A stretch of 64,000 nucleotides of DNA, taken from NCBI GenBank assembly GCA_000711775.1, contig ARYC01000178.1, forward strand, positions 1 to 64,000. The letters run 5' to 3'. Shown piece by piece: positions 23,811 to 37,400 of the stretch; positions within the stretch are counted from its first letter, which is position 1, and each line of letters begins with the position of its first letter. This DNA comes from Oxytricha trifallax. Its lineage: Eukaryota; Ciliophora; Spirotrichea; Sporadotrichida; Oxytrichidae. Both the position numbers and the translations under genes were made by a program. The notes beneath the pieces were generated by a model. That model had not been told where the DNA came from. It did not search any database and was given only the letters and a program-made list of their open reading frames with translations.

Positions 23811-25750
23811 TCAAACTAATCTACCTATCCCCTGCTTATTGACCGTCTTTGACTAAAGTCGCCTCATATTATTTCTGAATATGTAAATTAAAATAAAATC
23901 CCAATTCTTACATTATAAGAAGTCACCGTTTTTATCAAGCCACCTATTGTACATTTTGTATTACTCTCTGCATTCTTTAAATCCTTGAACTTTTTGCACA
24001 CTTTTTCATATTTTTCTTTGCCTTTTGATAGCTTTAAGATTAATTACTGATTGAAGTGAGTAAGCTAATCTATCTCCTGAAGTTAGTCTTGTTAAATCTT
24101 TTTAGATTTGGTAGTTATTGAATCTATAAGCAAAATAATAGTAAATAACTAAATGGATACAAAATAATGAATTATATAAGAATTAATAATTGGTATTGTT
24201 AGAATCACTTACCTAACTGAGCTTATAATTGAATAATTTACTCTTAGCCCCTTTAATTAAGTCTATCAATCTCAAGTTACTATTTAACCTGCTACTACTA
24301 TAGTTATTCTTTTAAGTTTGTTATGACATATTATTGCTATTTCACAGTTTCCTTATGTTCATCTCTATCACTTTCTAATTCTTTAATATGATTTTCTTAT
24401 AAAATAAGTCTATCTTCCTAATCTTAGCATTTATTTTGAAGCAAAATCATATTTTCTTTAATTTTTTGAAAGATTTGGAAGAAGTCCTCTTGACTTTCGA
24501 TTTTATTCCAAACATCCAAAGTAATATCCAAGGGATTTTAGAATTATCTCTATAGCTAAGTCTGCTTGATTTAGTCCATAATTTCTTTAAGTTTATCTTT
24601 CAATTCATGACCAGATATTCTTGATTCATGATCTCTTAAATTAAGTGCCTTATTTTATTTGTCATATGAGTCTAGCTGCTCTCTAGTTTTCTGTAACAAA
24701 GGTTTCTTGCTGCGAAGAGATACATACTCAGCTGAGGTTCTTACACTTGCACTTTCTTAGGCTTAAGTACCATTATTTTCTTTGTTGTTATCCTCGTAAC
24801 TTGATCGAACAGATTTATATGTATTTGGCATTTAGCCATTTTCTTGATTAGCTTCATTTACATTTTTCTTTGAAAGCAGCTAATCAAGCATATTGTTATC
24901 GTTTACTCTTTTCTTACTAAACTTGTTCTTAATATACTCTTGATACATATCTCTGACTCCGCTTATTTCATTGTTTTATGAAGAATCTGTCAATTCATTG
25001 CTATTTTTATTGTTATCTGGCTTATTTATTTGATTAGGTATTCTCAATGGCTACCTATCAGTAGGCTCTAAATCACTCATATGCAATGTTTTCATGTTAA
25101 AGTTTCCTTCATTGCTATCTTCTTTCCCTCTCACTGAATCACCAGGGGAGATAGTCAAATTGATGGTTTTCTGTAAATTATAAAGAAGTTTGTTACTATT
25201 ATGTCCGTTCTATTGTTAATTTTGAAGCAATTTCTAGTCTCTTTCTTGCATATACTTTTCATAATGATTGTTCCCTTAGTTATACTGATCTTATTTTAGA
25301 TCAATATCAAAATCATGAAGGCCAGTGTCCCCAAGTAGTTCGAATGGAATGTCATTATTGCTTTAAATTTCAATAATGTCGTTTCTCTTGTAGTTGCTGC
25401 CTCTACTGCCTAAACCAAGGATTTTACCATTTGATCCAATCAAGCGGTCGTCAAATATTGAATCTCCAGCAAATTAGTCATATGAGCGACCACTATTGTA
25501 TTAGAAGTAAATTTAAATTATTATTATTATTATTAGACAATTTGGTATAATTTATGAATATTTTATTCTGAAAAATGCTATTATAATTTAATATAAATCT
25601 TTAAATGAAATATAATTTAACAGCAATATAACCCTAATTTTGATTTTTATTAAATCTATCATTTGCACCTCTTCGAGTAGTTAGGCCCCCAAATTCACTG
25701 CCACTCTCGATCTCATTATTCTTACCAAGTTTTAATGGAATTTAGAACAT
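23811..25750 (-). CDS. Coiled-coil, Asn/Gln-rich protein
   Basis: First credible ATG at 25,748-25,750 (MFQIPLKLGKNNEIESGS), TGA at 23,811-23,813. An AT-rich gap of roughly 130 bp around 25,510-25,640 separates the first coding block from the next (NSGRSYDQFAGDSIFDD) and is probably an IES, though I could not fix its pointer. Two introns near the 3' end are GT...AG (about 24,125-24,215 and 23,860-23,930) and lead to the tail VTSYN-SKTVNKQGIGRLV. The C-terminal half is a long coiled coil (QENHIKELESDRDEHKETVK). No domain recognised. Confidence 0.6.
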
Positions 25751-25937
25751 TTTTTTCTTAAGCTTAGATATATTTTTTTGAATTTAAATTTGTATCGTTA
25801 ATAATATACTTTTATTATACCTTCATAAAATGCTTTATGAAAAGTTTTCTAAAAATATCAATATTATTTATTAAATTAAAATAAAAATTTTATCGATTCA
25901 TAATTCCTATGTCTTCACTCTTAAATTAGCAAGTGAC

Positions 25938-28900
25938 TCAGTTTTGGAGATCATATGCTTATTTTTTTCCATCTTTGCCTATTTAATTTAGTATTTTGGT
26001 GAGATTCCTTCTCTATTATGCACTCTACATTTCCCTCATGTCTTCCTGGTCGAAGATACCTCTAGTAATATTGTAGTTTTTGACCATCTAATTTAAATCT
26101 TCCTAACGAGATTACAGTGTATCTTTAATTGAATCTTTATGCACTTTACTCTGCAAGTGTTTCAATTAAGTTTTTGAGAGGCCTCTATTTGATGGGATTT
26201 CATTTATGGTAGCGAAATCTTTTTAGTCTTGGAAGTATACTGACTTTCTCTATTTGTGTTTATTTCTTGTTGATCCAGTTCCCTATAAGAATAGTAAAAA
26301 TATTGTAATAATACCATATTTATAGAAGAAGTTGATTGATGCATAGCTGAAGTAGAGCCTGATTCGTTGTCATCCCCATTATAATTTCCTTACATTAAAA
26401 GCCTGCTCAGAACTAAAATATTAAATACTAAAACATAATTTTATTCTTACATCTAGGTTTTTAGGTTTATCTTGATTTCGTTGAATTTTTAGCACTGTTG
26501 TCTGGTTGTTCTTGCTCACCAACAAGAAACATGAAATTTTTGAAAGCTTCTCTAAAAGCATGATTGCCCTTGTTGAATTTTATCATATTTGCCCAATACT
26601 TAGTATCGTTATTATGTTTTATTTCATTCAAGAATTTCTAGGATGCTTCTTATGGACTAAGAACCTTCTTCGAGTCTACATCATCAAATTTAAGCACATC
26701 CCCGAATTATTTTCTCATGTTTTCTAAGTGTGAAGGTTTCGCCATTTTCTAGTCAATAAGTGATAATTTCTTGCTATTTAACTTCTCGAGTAAGGTTTGC
26801 TAAAGTAACTTTGCTTCAGTCATATCTTTTGATAAAGCTTATCTTCTCTTAAAAGTATCATGAAGTTTTTTCATTTCAATACGGTTTCTAATAGTCACTC
26901 GTTTTTAATTGATAGCCAGTCCTGCTTGAGTATTTTAAGTAAGTTAACTTTAATTTTAGCTTAAGATATTTTTCTGGCTTAGAGTTTTATTCGATAGGAT
27001 TACAACAAGAATAGATAATGTTATGGTTTTACTTAATTTATAATATTGGGCTTTGATGTGAAGATGTAATGGACTAGGTTGTAGTAAATTGCTTCTCAAC
27101 TTTCTAGTCATTTTATTTCGAACTACTTTTCTTATCTAGTCTTGAAATTGGACTTATATCTTCATCACTTAGTGAATCCTCTGTATCGATCGAATCTGAT
27201 TCTTATTATTCCTAGTCACTACTTTTTTACGAAGAGCTTTAAATTTCAAAGTCACTTGGTATGACTCCAAGTTTAAGATTTTTAAGGAATTCCTTCTCCT
27301 CTTTTTATTCCTATCTCTTCTTCCTGATGATTACCATAAATGCGTGAATATCTTCCCAAGTTCCTAATGCCTTTCTATCAAAATTACCATCCTAAAGCTC
27401 TTTCTTAAGCTTAAAATAAGTTCTAAAACCTTCTATCTCCTCTTTGCCTTTGTTGAATGGTTGATAAATTGGCTTGGGTCTTTTCTTGATTTCCAACATT
27501 CCTTTTCGATTCAAATTTAACTTATCAACAATCATCGCTTCAAAGCAGCCATCCATGCTAAATTTATGATAGTCGAGTTCTATTTCTTTCTCTTTATTCA
27601 TTCTTATTACTTTTGAGAGCTCCTAAAATACTTGCTCTTGTTAAGACAAAGAACTCTAACGAAAGTGTGTTGACGAATGAACCTGCATCGTCTAAGGAGA
27701 AGTTAGATAGTTTTTAGATGAATTTAGTCTATCAGAAGTTGTTGAATCAGAACGGAATTGAGTTTTTAAGGGAGATACATTGATTTTTAAACCTTGATGT
27801 TTTATAACTTCCTTTTAAGCCGAGTTGAATTTCGATAGTTTAACAGGGCTTGCAGTTTTATCGCTTGATCTTGATGTATCAAAGACCATTTTAGAATCTT
27901 TCTTTATTAACTACTTTTTCTCTTAGAGTTTTATGCCGTTATCTATCAAAATCTGTTTTAATTATTCAATTTAATTTTCATCAAAAGAATAAGGTAGCTT
28001 AATAAAGTCAGAGCACATTTTGCTATAAATATTTTCCAATACCTTTTGATTATCAAGAGTTCCATTTTATTGATGTAGATACAAATCCATAGTTGACTGA
28101 AGCAATATTTTAAGTTTGCTCTTTTAAATAAGGTGAACTTTGTCTTTACAGATCTTTTTGCTCTTTGCAAATCTTTCCCTAATGGATTTAACTATCAGAT
28201 TAAATTGCTCTTCATAAGGAGTTTTGCAATCAATCTTAATCAGTTCATAACATGTATAGTCAAGTAAAAGTGAATTTTTCAACCAGGTATAAGAAAGCTT
28301 ATTTTTCTTATTCAAAGCTGATTTGAATTCTTATAAGTTCATAAAAGCCTTCTTTTGATGTTGTAAGAATTAATCAAATAATCCATACCTATATAAAATC
28401 ATTAGTTTTAAAGTATATTTTACAGAAGGCAAATTTTAGCGAGAAGCATGCTACAGACAATCTTTTCTTATTTAAGTTCAATTAATTTATCAAATATCTT
28501 TTGATTTTACTCCTTATTTATCGCTCTATAGCTGATGTGATTAATCATATATTCATGAAACTTTTCGCATTAGCTATAATAAAATTTTGAATTTTATGAT
28601 GAAATTATATTTATAATAAACATATGAAAGATAAATTGAAGGAGAATCTATTCATTGTACTCATTTGAATCAACATTTTTCATTAACAGTATAGATATGT
28701 AGATTGTGACCAGAGTTTGCAATTAATAAAATTTTATTGTCTTTTCTTTGTGAAACTCCTACCTGAACAAAATTTAATTATGCATTATTATTTCATAAGC
28801 TTCTATGTAATGTTCCTATAAATATATATTAAGATATTTATTATCTTACATTTTCAATGCATTTAGTTATGAATTTTAGTGTTTTCTTCCTTGAATTTAG

Positions 28901-29272
28901 TTTTAAAGATTTCAACTGCTTTTCTCTTGATATAAGTTGTGATGGAATTAAGGTTGTTAAGGTTTTTAATGATTTAGTATTTCTTAACTCATTCACATGT
29001 TTCATAACGTATTTTATGTCATTTTGATCTTGGTAGGCTTCTGAAGTTTAATTAAATGAATTAGTTATTGGAGAATATATCATTTAAAAGTTAAAGCTCT
29101 TAAATAAAGTTGACTTTATGTTTATAGTAGATTAAACCTTAGACCTATTAATGCTTAGAAAGCTCTTAAATTACTCATTTTAGGTATTTACACTTAATCC
29201 TGCAATTTTGTTTTATGTATTTCTATCTCCTCTTTATGCACTTAAATTTCTCACACTTTTTATTTTGAACAT
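25938..29272 (-). CDS. Large low-complexity protein, at least five introns
   Basis: ATG at 29,270-29,272, TGA at 25,938-25,940. Short GT...AG introns restore the frame at several points, among them a 34-nt one after FITKCIEN (about 28,816-28,849), one after AKICLL (about 28,387-28,424), one of about 55 nt before NQKNILSQNQ (near 27,000), and ones near 26,452 and 26,290. The encoded protein is charged and partly helical (YGLFDQFLQHQKKAFMNLQE, KALGTWEDIHAFMVIIRKK, VTIRNRIEMKKLHDTFKRR) with a Ser/Asp-rich acidic patch. I recognise no family. Each intron is supported only by frame and by GT/AG ends. Confidence 0.6.
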
Positions 29273-29334
29273 TTTCTATTTTTAAAAATCATGCTAGTCA
29301 CCCTCTTATTTGAGGTTTTTATTTTATTTTACAT

Positions 29335-30264
29335 TATTATTGAAATACATTTGAAATGGGAAAATTCAAAAATAAAAAAGAGATGTTAATTATAAATGAT
29401 AATAACAGCCAGTAATTAGGAGTGCTTTAATTCTAATATGATTTATATTATTTTAACAGTAATTTATTTAAATTTAAAATCTATTAATTACTTAATTAAA
29501 TATATATAATTAGTGGGCAGGTGGGCAGGCAGGGTCCTAAGCAGCCCACTTTTGTAATTTATATATATATTTATATATTAAATGCAATTAATTAGAGATG
29601 CGCATGCTGCTAAGACCACTAGACTTCACACGGAGCTGCTTGAGGCTCACGGACTGATGGTTCAGTTAGTCACATTCTTCTCCTTTTCACCGGCTAGTAA
29701 GCTTACATTGAGAAATTTTGCAACCATCGTTGCGGTCAAAGGGAATGCCTCCTCCCCACTCTAAGTCGGAGTTTCAGATTTGCAGATTAGACACCGATCC
29801 TTAAAGGCATCAGCATCTCCGGGGTCCATGCTTTTGAAGGGCAGAGTGTTTGAAGTGATCACAGTGAAGCAGCCTATGTATATGTACTCCACGCGCGAGC
29901 CGAATCCTCCGAGTTCTTATAAGTATACTGTTGTCTATCAGACAGTTAAATACCCGGCTTGGTGGTCTCCGGCATCTTTGTCTCCGATAGCAGCATGCGC
30001 ATCTCTAATTAATTGCATTTAATATATAAATATATATATAATTACAAAAGTGGTCTGCTTAGGACCCTGCCTGCCCACCTGCCCACTAATTATATATATT
30101 TAATTAAGTAATTAATAGATTTTAAATTTAAATAAATTACTGTTAAAATAATATAAATCATATTAGAATTAAAGCACTCCTAATTACTGGCTGTTATTAT
30201 CATTTATAATTAACATCTCTTTTTTATTTTTGAATTTTCCCATTTCAAATGTATTTCAATAATA
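29335..30264. mobile_element. 930-bp foldback element, 277-bp inverted arms, GC-rich core
   Basis: Left arm 29,335-29,611 and right arm 29,989-30,264 are inverted copies with only a few mismatches (for example GCAGCCCAC against the complement of GTGGTCTGC), ending in TATTATTG / CAATAATA. The arms include GTGGGCAGGTGGGCAGG. The 377-bp core is about 50% G+C. On the minus strand the core reads as protein with DRCLICKSE and LTATMVAKFLNVS, broken by one TGA; on the plus strand a frame is open from 29,582. It looks like a nonautonomous terminal-inverted-repeat element that has picked up a gene fragment. Near identity of the arms implies a recent origin. Target duplication unclear. Confidence 0.8.
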
Positions 30265-30554
30265 TTGTTGTTTGTGTTAGTTGTATCCTAACTAATAAGG
30301 CTTGAACTGTTAAAACCTCTTGATATTTACATGTTATTCCCTAATTTAAGGTTTTAAGGATTTGAGCTGGTTGGTCTCTTGTTTTTGAAACTTTCAAATG
30401 CACTTTTATTTTTTATATTGATAAAAATAAATCCTAAAGCAATACTCATTTTTATGTCTTTATGTATATGATTGTAATTTTATAAAACAATTCAACGACA
30501 AAAATATTATCATTCTTACCCTCAAATGCTAATTAATTTTTGTTCCAATCAACA

Positions 30555-30993
30555 GGTGTGATGAAAGTTGAAGTTGGGAGTTAATATTGCTAGATTTGTG
30601 ATTGTGAGTTCAATAATTAATTGGTGTGCATTGATTGCAAGAAATTTGAAGAAGATTTCATATTCCTTATGCCTCCTTAACTATTTACATTTGAGTCATT
30701 GTAACCATGTAGGTTATTGATTAAGAGGAAATTTAAAATAAATCTATTTATTTAATGCAAGTATAATTTTTATCTGATTATAGTATTCGTTTTAGTTTCA
30801 GTACTGCTTCTATGAAGGTTAGAATCTATAAAAGTAGGAGCTGTTTATTAAGTTGTGGGGAAATCATCTTAACTGTAAACCAAAGAATCTGCAACTTAAT
30901 GTATTTTATTCAGTTATTGATCTATATCTGATTGATCTTTTTAATTCTAAGAAGGAGACACCAATATTTTATATTTATTGGTCTATTAGATGA
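30555..30993 (+). CDS. Cys-rich hypothetical protein
   Basis: Reads rightward from about 30,555 (VMKVEVGSQYCQICDCEFNN, then LVCIDCKK) with a CxxCxC...CxxC pattern suggestive of a zinc-binding knuckle. A second coding block ending at the TGA 30,991-30,993 contains KLWGNHLNCKPKNLQLNVFY. An AT-rich stretch at about 30,720-30,795 between them is probably an intron or IES. The start codon is uncertain; ATG at 30,558 is the first in frame in the good region. No family recognised. Confidence 0.4.
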
Positions 30994-31204
30994 TTTATTC
31001 CATTTTTATTTAGAATTTTTAATTATTTATAACAATTCTAATATACATTTCACAAATAAACATTATGACTGCTTTTTTTCTCACAAAAATAATTATTATG
31101 ACTGCTTATTTTTAATACTTTAAAGTTTATATAAATTATAGAATCAATAATTTACTTAGAAATTATCAGTATTGTTATATTTGCTAAAATATATTTTTGC
31201 TTTT

Positions 31205-32833
31205 TCAATTGCTTATTTATTCATATCTCTTTCTTTATGACTCATTCCAGAAATATTCAAATGGAAACCTTTTGTACTAAACATTTAATCTTTGTTGTTG
31301 GAATAATCTGAGTTATAGAGTAACTACAATTTTTCTTGCATTTATTATTCTAGTTAAATTTTTAGTTTTTATTTTTAGGATTATCTTTTTGCAAAAGCCT
31401 CTTAATTTTTGGTTTATAGCTCGTTTAACAATTATTGTGATTACTCTTAATGGTACTAAACTTAGTACAAACAGAATAATTTATTAACATTATATATTCT
31501 AAATAATGATAAGTACATTAAATCTTGTGCTCACAGTTTACCTATCGGATTCTTTAAGAAACTACTAAGAAGTCTATCTAAACTTCATCTATTACTACAA
31601 ACCAATTTATATGTCTATCTTTCCTGCCCTCTTCTTTTATTTTCTCTAAATCTATAAGTTTTCTATATAATCAGCGTTATCAGTCATTGCTTGAATTATC
31701 TTGTAATTCATGCGACTATCAACTGACTGCTATCTTCTGTTTTATTTATTAGAAATTTAGTGAAATAGGTCTTATTTATATTTAATTCTTAAACTTGATT
31801 TTTTATTCAAAATCTCTTAACGCTTATAAGATTGAGTTAAGAGTAAGTCTTTTTCTTTGTAGTCATTCAAATTATCTTAAATTTTAATGTATTAAATGGA
31901 TTAGTTTCTACTACTAATTTGGTTTATTTGTTCATAAACAAATATACAAATAATACAATATTCATTGGAAACTGTTTTTAATAGATCTCTCTTTATACTC
32001 TTCTAAATTTATTCTCTCTCTAAGTTTTAGTTTCTTTCATTCTCTAATTGAATCTTCTCATGTATTTTATCACTTAATTATTTCTGCTTTTATTGTTATT
32101 TGGACTCTTAATGTTTTAAAAAATCATAAAATATTAATTATAGTTGCTAAATTAAACCTTAAAGCATGCAAATTTAGTTTTATTTTTACCTATCCATTTC
32201 TTACTTCTACTCTATCATTTCTCTATATTATATCTCTTCTTGATTCTTACAATGCTAAATTTCTAATAATTTTTAGTTTTTCTACAGATTTCATTATTGC
32301 TGAATTTAACTATTTTATTAGTCCAATTACCTTTTAAATCTCAATGTTTTTAATTTTTGAGAAATTTGTTCGTTCACCAAATCTTGATAGTATTGCTAAG
32401 TTTAATAATTCATCATTAAAGTATAGTCATCCTCTCTTTTAATTTTGTTTAAAAGCACAAGTTTCTAATCATTTATTTTTATTTCAGGAGTATTATAAAA
32501 AGAGTTAGCACTCTTCTATTGTTAATTTGATGTCTCTTAGTTTAAAGATGGTAAAATTTACTAATAATCATTGTGTGACAATTATTCGTTAATTGCAATT
32601 GATTGATTTCTATGACTATTGTCTTAAGTTTTCTAGATTTGCATAGAGTTTGTTCTTTAATTTTTAGAATATGGTTTTTATGTAAAACTAGTCAATGATC
32701 TATTTCTTGTACTCTTATTTTAACTAAGAAATTTAACCGCTGAGGATTTATAATCATTATTCAGCCAATGAGAATCTTCTCTTAATCTTAAAAGTTTTAG
32801 ATTTTAAGCAGGAGATAGAATAGATTAACTCAT
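31205..32833 (-). CDS. Gln/Lys-rich protein, unknown
   Basis: ATG at 32,831-32,833 (MSQSILSPAQNLKLLRLRED), TGA at 31,205-31,207. The first block runs to about 32,290 (KLKTLRFKRQLDQQNSQ); a second good block is 32,020-31,520 (YKEKDLLLTQSYKRQEILN, MNYKIIQAMTDNADYIENLQ). Between them the frame changes, so at least one intron or IES lies in 32,290-32,030, where LALQESRRDIIQRNDRVEV is a further short coding piece. The opposite strand also shows long open frames, but they are Ile/Phe-rich antisense of this protein. No domain recognised. Confidence 0.55.
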
Positions 32834-33151
32834 TATAGTTTTATCTATAAAATTAAATTTATTTATTATATTATTGTCTATCTTTATAATTGCATGATTT
32901 TATTTGCTGATGAATATGATTGGAGGAATTAAGTGAAACTCTAGAAAATTATTGGCATATATTAGTATTAAATGAGGGCTTCTTTTATTTCATGAAGATT
33001 TAAATCAATATTTTTAAATATATAAACAAAGAAATAGTTTTTTAATTTATTGTTTAAATATTGTAAATTATAAAGCAATTTTTACATCCTAATTTAGTAT
33101 ATAATAAATAAAATAGCGAGATGAAACCAATTATATCGTGCAAACATTTCC

Positions 33152-34253
33152 ATGACCCTCTAAAGCTTGAAGCCAGTTTATCTTAAAAAGATATCCAAAA
33201 CCCCTGAACTCTGCTCCAAAAAGATTTTCAAATTTCACCTTTCAAAGCAAAAACTCCAAAATTACGTGAAATTGAATGATAACAGGGCTCAAGCAAGAGA
33301 ATGGTCTGAGTAACAGATTATCATTCATTTTTTATAGTAGAATTTTACTTTATAAGAGTGTAATTAATTTAAATAAACAGACGAATGCATACTGTGAGTA
33401 TTCCCAAATTTTCCCAAAATATTGGACTTAAATGAAAACATCGACTATTACCAATGACTAGACAATTTATGGCACCACTTTAAGAGGTATTTTACAAAAC
33501 TAAAACTGATTAAATGGAGCTAACCTTGTTAAAATAGTTGGTTAATTATCCTATGACATATAAAATATGAGCATTCAAAGTGAGAGTGACCTTCCTGATG
33601 GTATTTACAATCCATCAGTTTGCCAAAATTTGATACAAATTAGAATTATATCAATATTATAATTTAACTAAGGTATTTATTTAAATATTGATTAAATTAG
33701 AAATTAAATTAGTAATATTTATCACAAAATTTGAGAGAAACATGCAACTAAAGAGAACCAATGGAAAAATTCATTGAAAGCTTAAATGATTCTGACGAAT
33801 CCTTTTAAGCATTTTATAGCAACCTAGATGTACCTGAGTGCACTAGCTCCCCTTCCAGTATTTAGTACAGTGACACATCTAGCTATATGTCAGATATCGA
33901 CTATGAACTGGATCATCTCGACTATGAGGAAGACAAAATTAATTATTCTCAGGAAAATCCAAGCTTAAACGACGAGAAAGACTATTTGTGTTACTCAAAG
34001 CCTAACAAAATTAATAACTGGAATTATATTAATTGTTTCGGGTATAGTTTATTCTAATATTATTGATTAATTTTTGGAAATTATGAAGAGAAAAGATCTA
34101 AAATGCGACTATATCGCTAATGCTCATTGTGAAAACACCACCGCCTCTTTCTCAGATTATATGAAGACAATCATTGATGGAAACGTCCCTCTCTCTAAAA
34201 ATGTCAGCTTCAGCGAAGATCTAGCTGATGATTTGTTCAGAGTTCTCACTTGA
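33152..34253 (+). CDS. Hypothetical protein, four MDSs and one intron resolved
   Basis: ATG at 33,152 (MTLQSLKPVYLKKISKTPEL), TGA at 34,251-34,253. Three IESs (33,318-33,381; 33,484-33,513; 33,634-33,734) are removed at pointers that hold the frame each time, and a 49-nt GT...AG intron at 34,042-34,090 joins INCFG to KDLKCDYIANAH. The product is about 235 residues: a basic N-terminus, NGANLVKIVGQLSYDIQNM, then an acidic Asp/Tyr-rich region (YMSDIDYELDHLDYEEDK) and the C-terminus VSFSEDLADDLFRVLT. No family recognised; the VxF-like SKNVSF segment is too short to assign. Confidence 0.7.
33318..33381. other. IES, 64 bp, pointer AACAGA
   Basis: Pointer copies at 33,312-33,317 and 33,376-33,381; excision joins EWSEQ to QTNAYCEYSQ in frame. 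Confidence 0.8.
33484..33513. other. IES, 30 bp, pointer TTAA
   Basis: Pointer copies at 33,480-33,483 and 33,510-33,513; excision joins TIYGTTL to NGANLVKIVG and removes a TGA. Confidence 0.7.
33634..33734. other. IES, 101 bp, pointer CAAAATTTGA
   Basis: Ten-base pointer copies at 33,624-33,633 and 33,725-33,734; excision joins NPSVCQNL to RETCNQREPMEKF in frame. Confidence 0.85.
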
Positions 34254-34459
34254 CTAAGCATTATGGCACTTAAAATAAAAGCAAATGAATTTAAGTTTAA
34301 CGCACAGTGAACGGCAAAGAGTGATAGAATGATATTAATTCGTTTTATATAAGTGAGAAATATGATGTTTATTTTGATAACAGTTTAAAAATTAACTTAA
34401 TTCTTGTTTATATACTTAATTCACAGCTCTATCTATCAATGATTACTCTTTGCATCCAT

Positions 34460-37400
34460 TCAATTATTATCCTTTGTATTTTTATCAATAAGCATGTTGA
34501 ACTCAAGCTGTAGGTTTTAAACTAAATTTTAGAATTATGACTTGAGTTTTTGCTGTTGCTAATTGCTGCTATCGACTGAATCCCTCCTTCTATTTTCACT
34601 TAATATAGTTTTTTCCTTCTCCAAGACTTTATTGTTTCTTAAGCTTTGTAACATACCTGTGATGGCAGTTAGAGTCTCCAGTGTCTTTTCCTTGGCTTAT
34701 TAATGTAGGTCCGTAGATTAAAGTGCTTCAATATAAAATAATTAGAAAAAAGTGCTTCAATCAAGTGTTAAACCTGATCGTTTGGATTAGTGAAGTTGCA
34801 AGACTAGTTCAATTACCGAGATCTCTGCTGCTCATTCTTGATTTCTTAAAGATATTGAGATTGTGAATTTCTTAATTCTCTAGATCTTGCAGTTCTCAAC
34901 TTATTGGTGCATTCGACTTACTCAGACCCGTAAGCAGCAAGTTCAAGTTTAGATTGGGATAGTTAAGGAATTGCATTGTTTTGAGGAGTCTTCTGGTGAC
35001 TATTGAGTTAATGATTGGGTTTTTAGGCTGAAGATTCTTTAAGTCTAGGTATTCTTGATTATGACCTTTAATGATTCTCATTTTCATTACTCTCTGTAGG
35101 TTAAATAATTTTATAATTCTCAATTATAAGTAGTTTGAGAAATTAATAAATTTAATTATAATTATTAAATTGTCTGAAAATTATCTGTTCCCAAATATAT
35201 TATATTTGGGCCAAAGAAAAAAGTGTCACATTATATAAGATTTTAGCTATTGAAGATCATAACTTATATCATTTATTTAGAGTGATATATATTCTTTTGT
35301 TAATGGCTTAAGTTGGACACATAATTATAAAAATGAATATGAATAGTAGCAAAATTGATATTTAATTATATTTATAGAATGTATTTCCACAATCTGATAT
35401 AATTTCTAATTTATCTAAAATATTAACACTATAATTTTCCTAATCAATTTACTTATCAAAATACAGTTTATGTCTAATAATCTATATTTTATTTGAATGA
35501 AATTTTTTATTTTTTTTAATTGATTTAATTTCTAATTAATATCTAAATTAATTCCATAAAAAATTGATAAAAATCTCTTTTGTGTATACAATTTAGATCC
35601 CTTTATCCCATTAAAATATAATCATATAAATTAAATAATATATTTATTAATAACATATAAATAGGCAGTTACTAAATTGATGATTACAAGAGTAAATTGG
35701 CAGTTGATTAAGTCATCGAATTTTCTCTTACAGATTTAATTCTTGGAATTTTAGAAGTAAACTATCTTGAAAGACGATTGAAGGATTCAGATTGTGGGAA
35801 TTATTCATATATCTCCGCGGGTTCAGTTTCAAGTTTCTGTGGCTAAGGTGCTGAATCTTGCAAGAAAGTGTTCTTTTCTTCTATTGGTTTATGTCTTTGG
35901 AGAGATGTCAGTTAAAAGTTTAGAAAGTATATAATAATTTTGTAAAAATGGTCCTTAATTATTTTTAATTTAAAATTATCTGAATAAATTATAATTTAAC
36001 CAAGTAGTTCCATAAAATAATTTTCCTAATTTTTATTCTAAAATTAAAAAAATCTTTTGTTTTTGTATTTAATTCTTAACAAAAAATACTCATAAAAGAA
36101 ATATTTATCCCCTCCATATTTTGGATATTCATAAATGATGAAAGTTGTTAAGCTGGCTTAAAATTAATTTTATATAAGCTTTTTGTTTGATTCTTCAAGC
36201 TCCTATTTTCTCTTAGTCTCCTATTCTTTCTCAATTTCCAACTACTTCTTTTTTTCTTTCTACTCCTTAATAGCTATTTTAGGATCATACTTCTTAGATT
36301 TCACTCCTTTCTTCAAGTATTTATTTTGCTTCTCACAACTTTGATTTCTTTTCTATTTGATATAATCTTGCTCCAATGAATCTATACTTATGTTTCTTTA
36401 GTCGTCTTCCTCTTGAATTTGATTCTTTATGGTGTAAGATAAGTATTTTTGTAGTTCTGGATTCAATGTTTAGTTTTAAATGCTAATAGAAGTTGAAGAT
36501 TGGTTTAACTTTTAGATACTCTGAGAATTTTCATAATTTTGTTGCATTCTTAAAGGTAAATCTCTGCATTCGAAAGACTTGAAGCAACTGTTTTTTTTTT
36601 AGATTGAGCTATTTATTTTATTTTGAGGAGTTTTTTCGTAAGTTAAATTAAGAGAAAGGTTATTTTGACTTTCGTTTAGCTTCGACTTTGTCTCTTAAAT
36701 TTTTAGTTTCTAAGTTTAAGTTGCTCTTTTAGATTAGAAAGAGTCAAATTATGAAAAATAAGTAAAAAAAACTATCTTTTATTATATTGTACTATGACTT
36801 TGAGAAATTAGATTTCTTATCCTCTTGTACTTACTTTGGCTAATTTTTAGAAAGTTTGATCCATTATGAATGCAAGAAAACCTCATCAAATGCTAGAGCA
36901 AACTGTTCCTTTTTCTTTGTAAGATCTTTTATTGTTTAAATAAGTAATCCCTTTGTTTGCTGTGCCTATCTATTATTTTGTCTAATTTAATCAGTAAGTT
37001 CAATTTTAAGTTCTTGCACAAATCTCGAAAGATCCCTGTGTTCTTATATTAGCATATTAATTTGTCTGTTGTTTTTCATTATTCTACGAACTTTATAACC
37101 TTGGAATAGTCGAGTAACAGTTTTAAGTAAAAATTCCTTTTTTAATTGCTTAAGCTTTGCTCTCTCGAAAGCTTTTCTAGCAAGTTCAGCCTATCTTTCA
37201 AGCTCCTATTACTCAAGCCTTTATTTCTCCATAGTTTCCTCTTCTAATTTTAATTGTATAAGCTACTCATCTGTTAATTTTGGAGCTCTGGTTGAGTTAA
37301 CTTACTATTGCTTTTAATTCTTGGCGTTAGCTACTATCTTAGCTGAGTGAGTATTAAACTTTAAGGTACTTTGCCTATTCAAACCTTTTGGAGTTTTAGA

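Noticed and set aside
30932-32900. Plus-strand Phe/Ile-rich 'membrane protein' frames
   Set aside because: They are antisense to a Gln/Lys-rich minus-strand gene with a good ATG and ordinary composition; only TGA stops here, so AT-rich antisense frames stay open easily.
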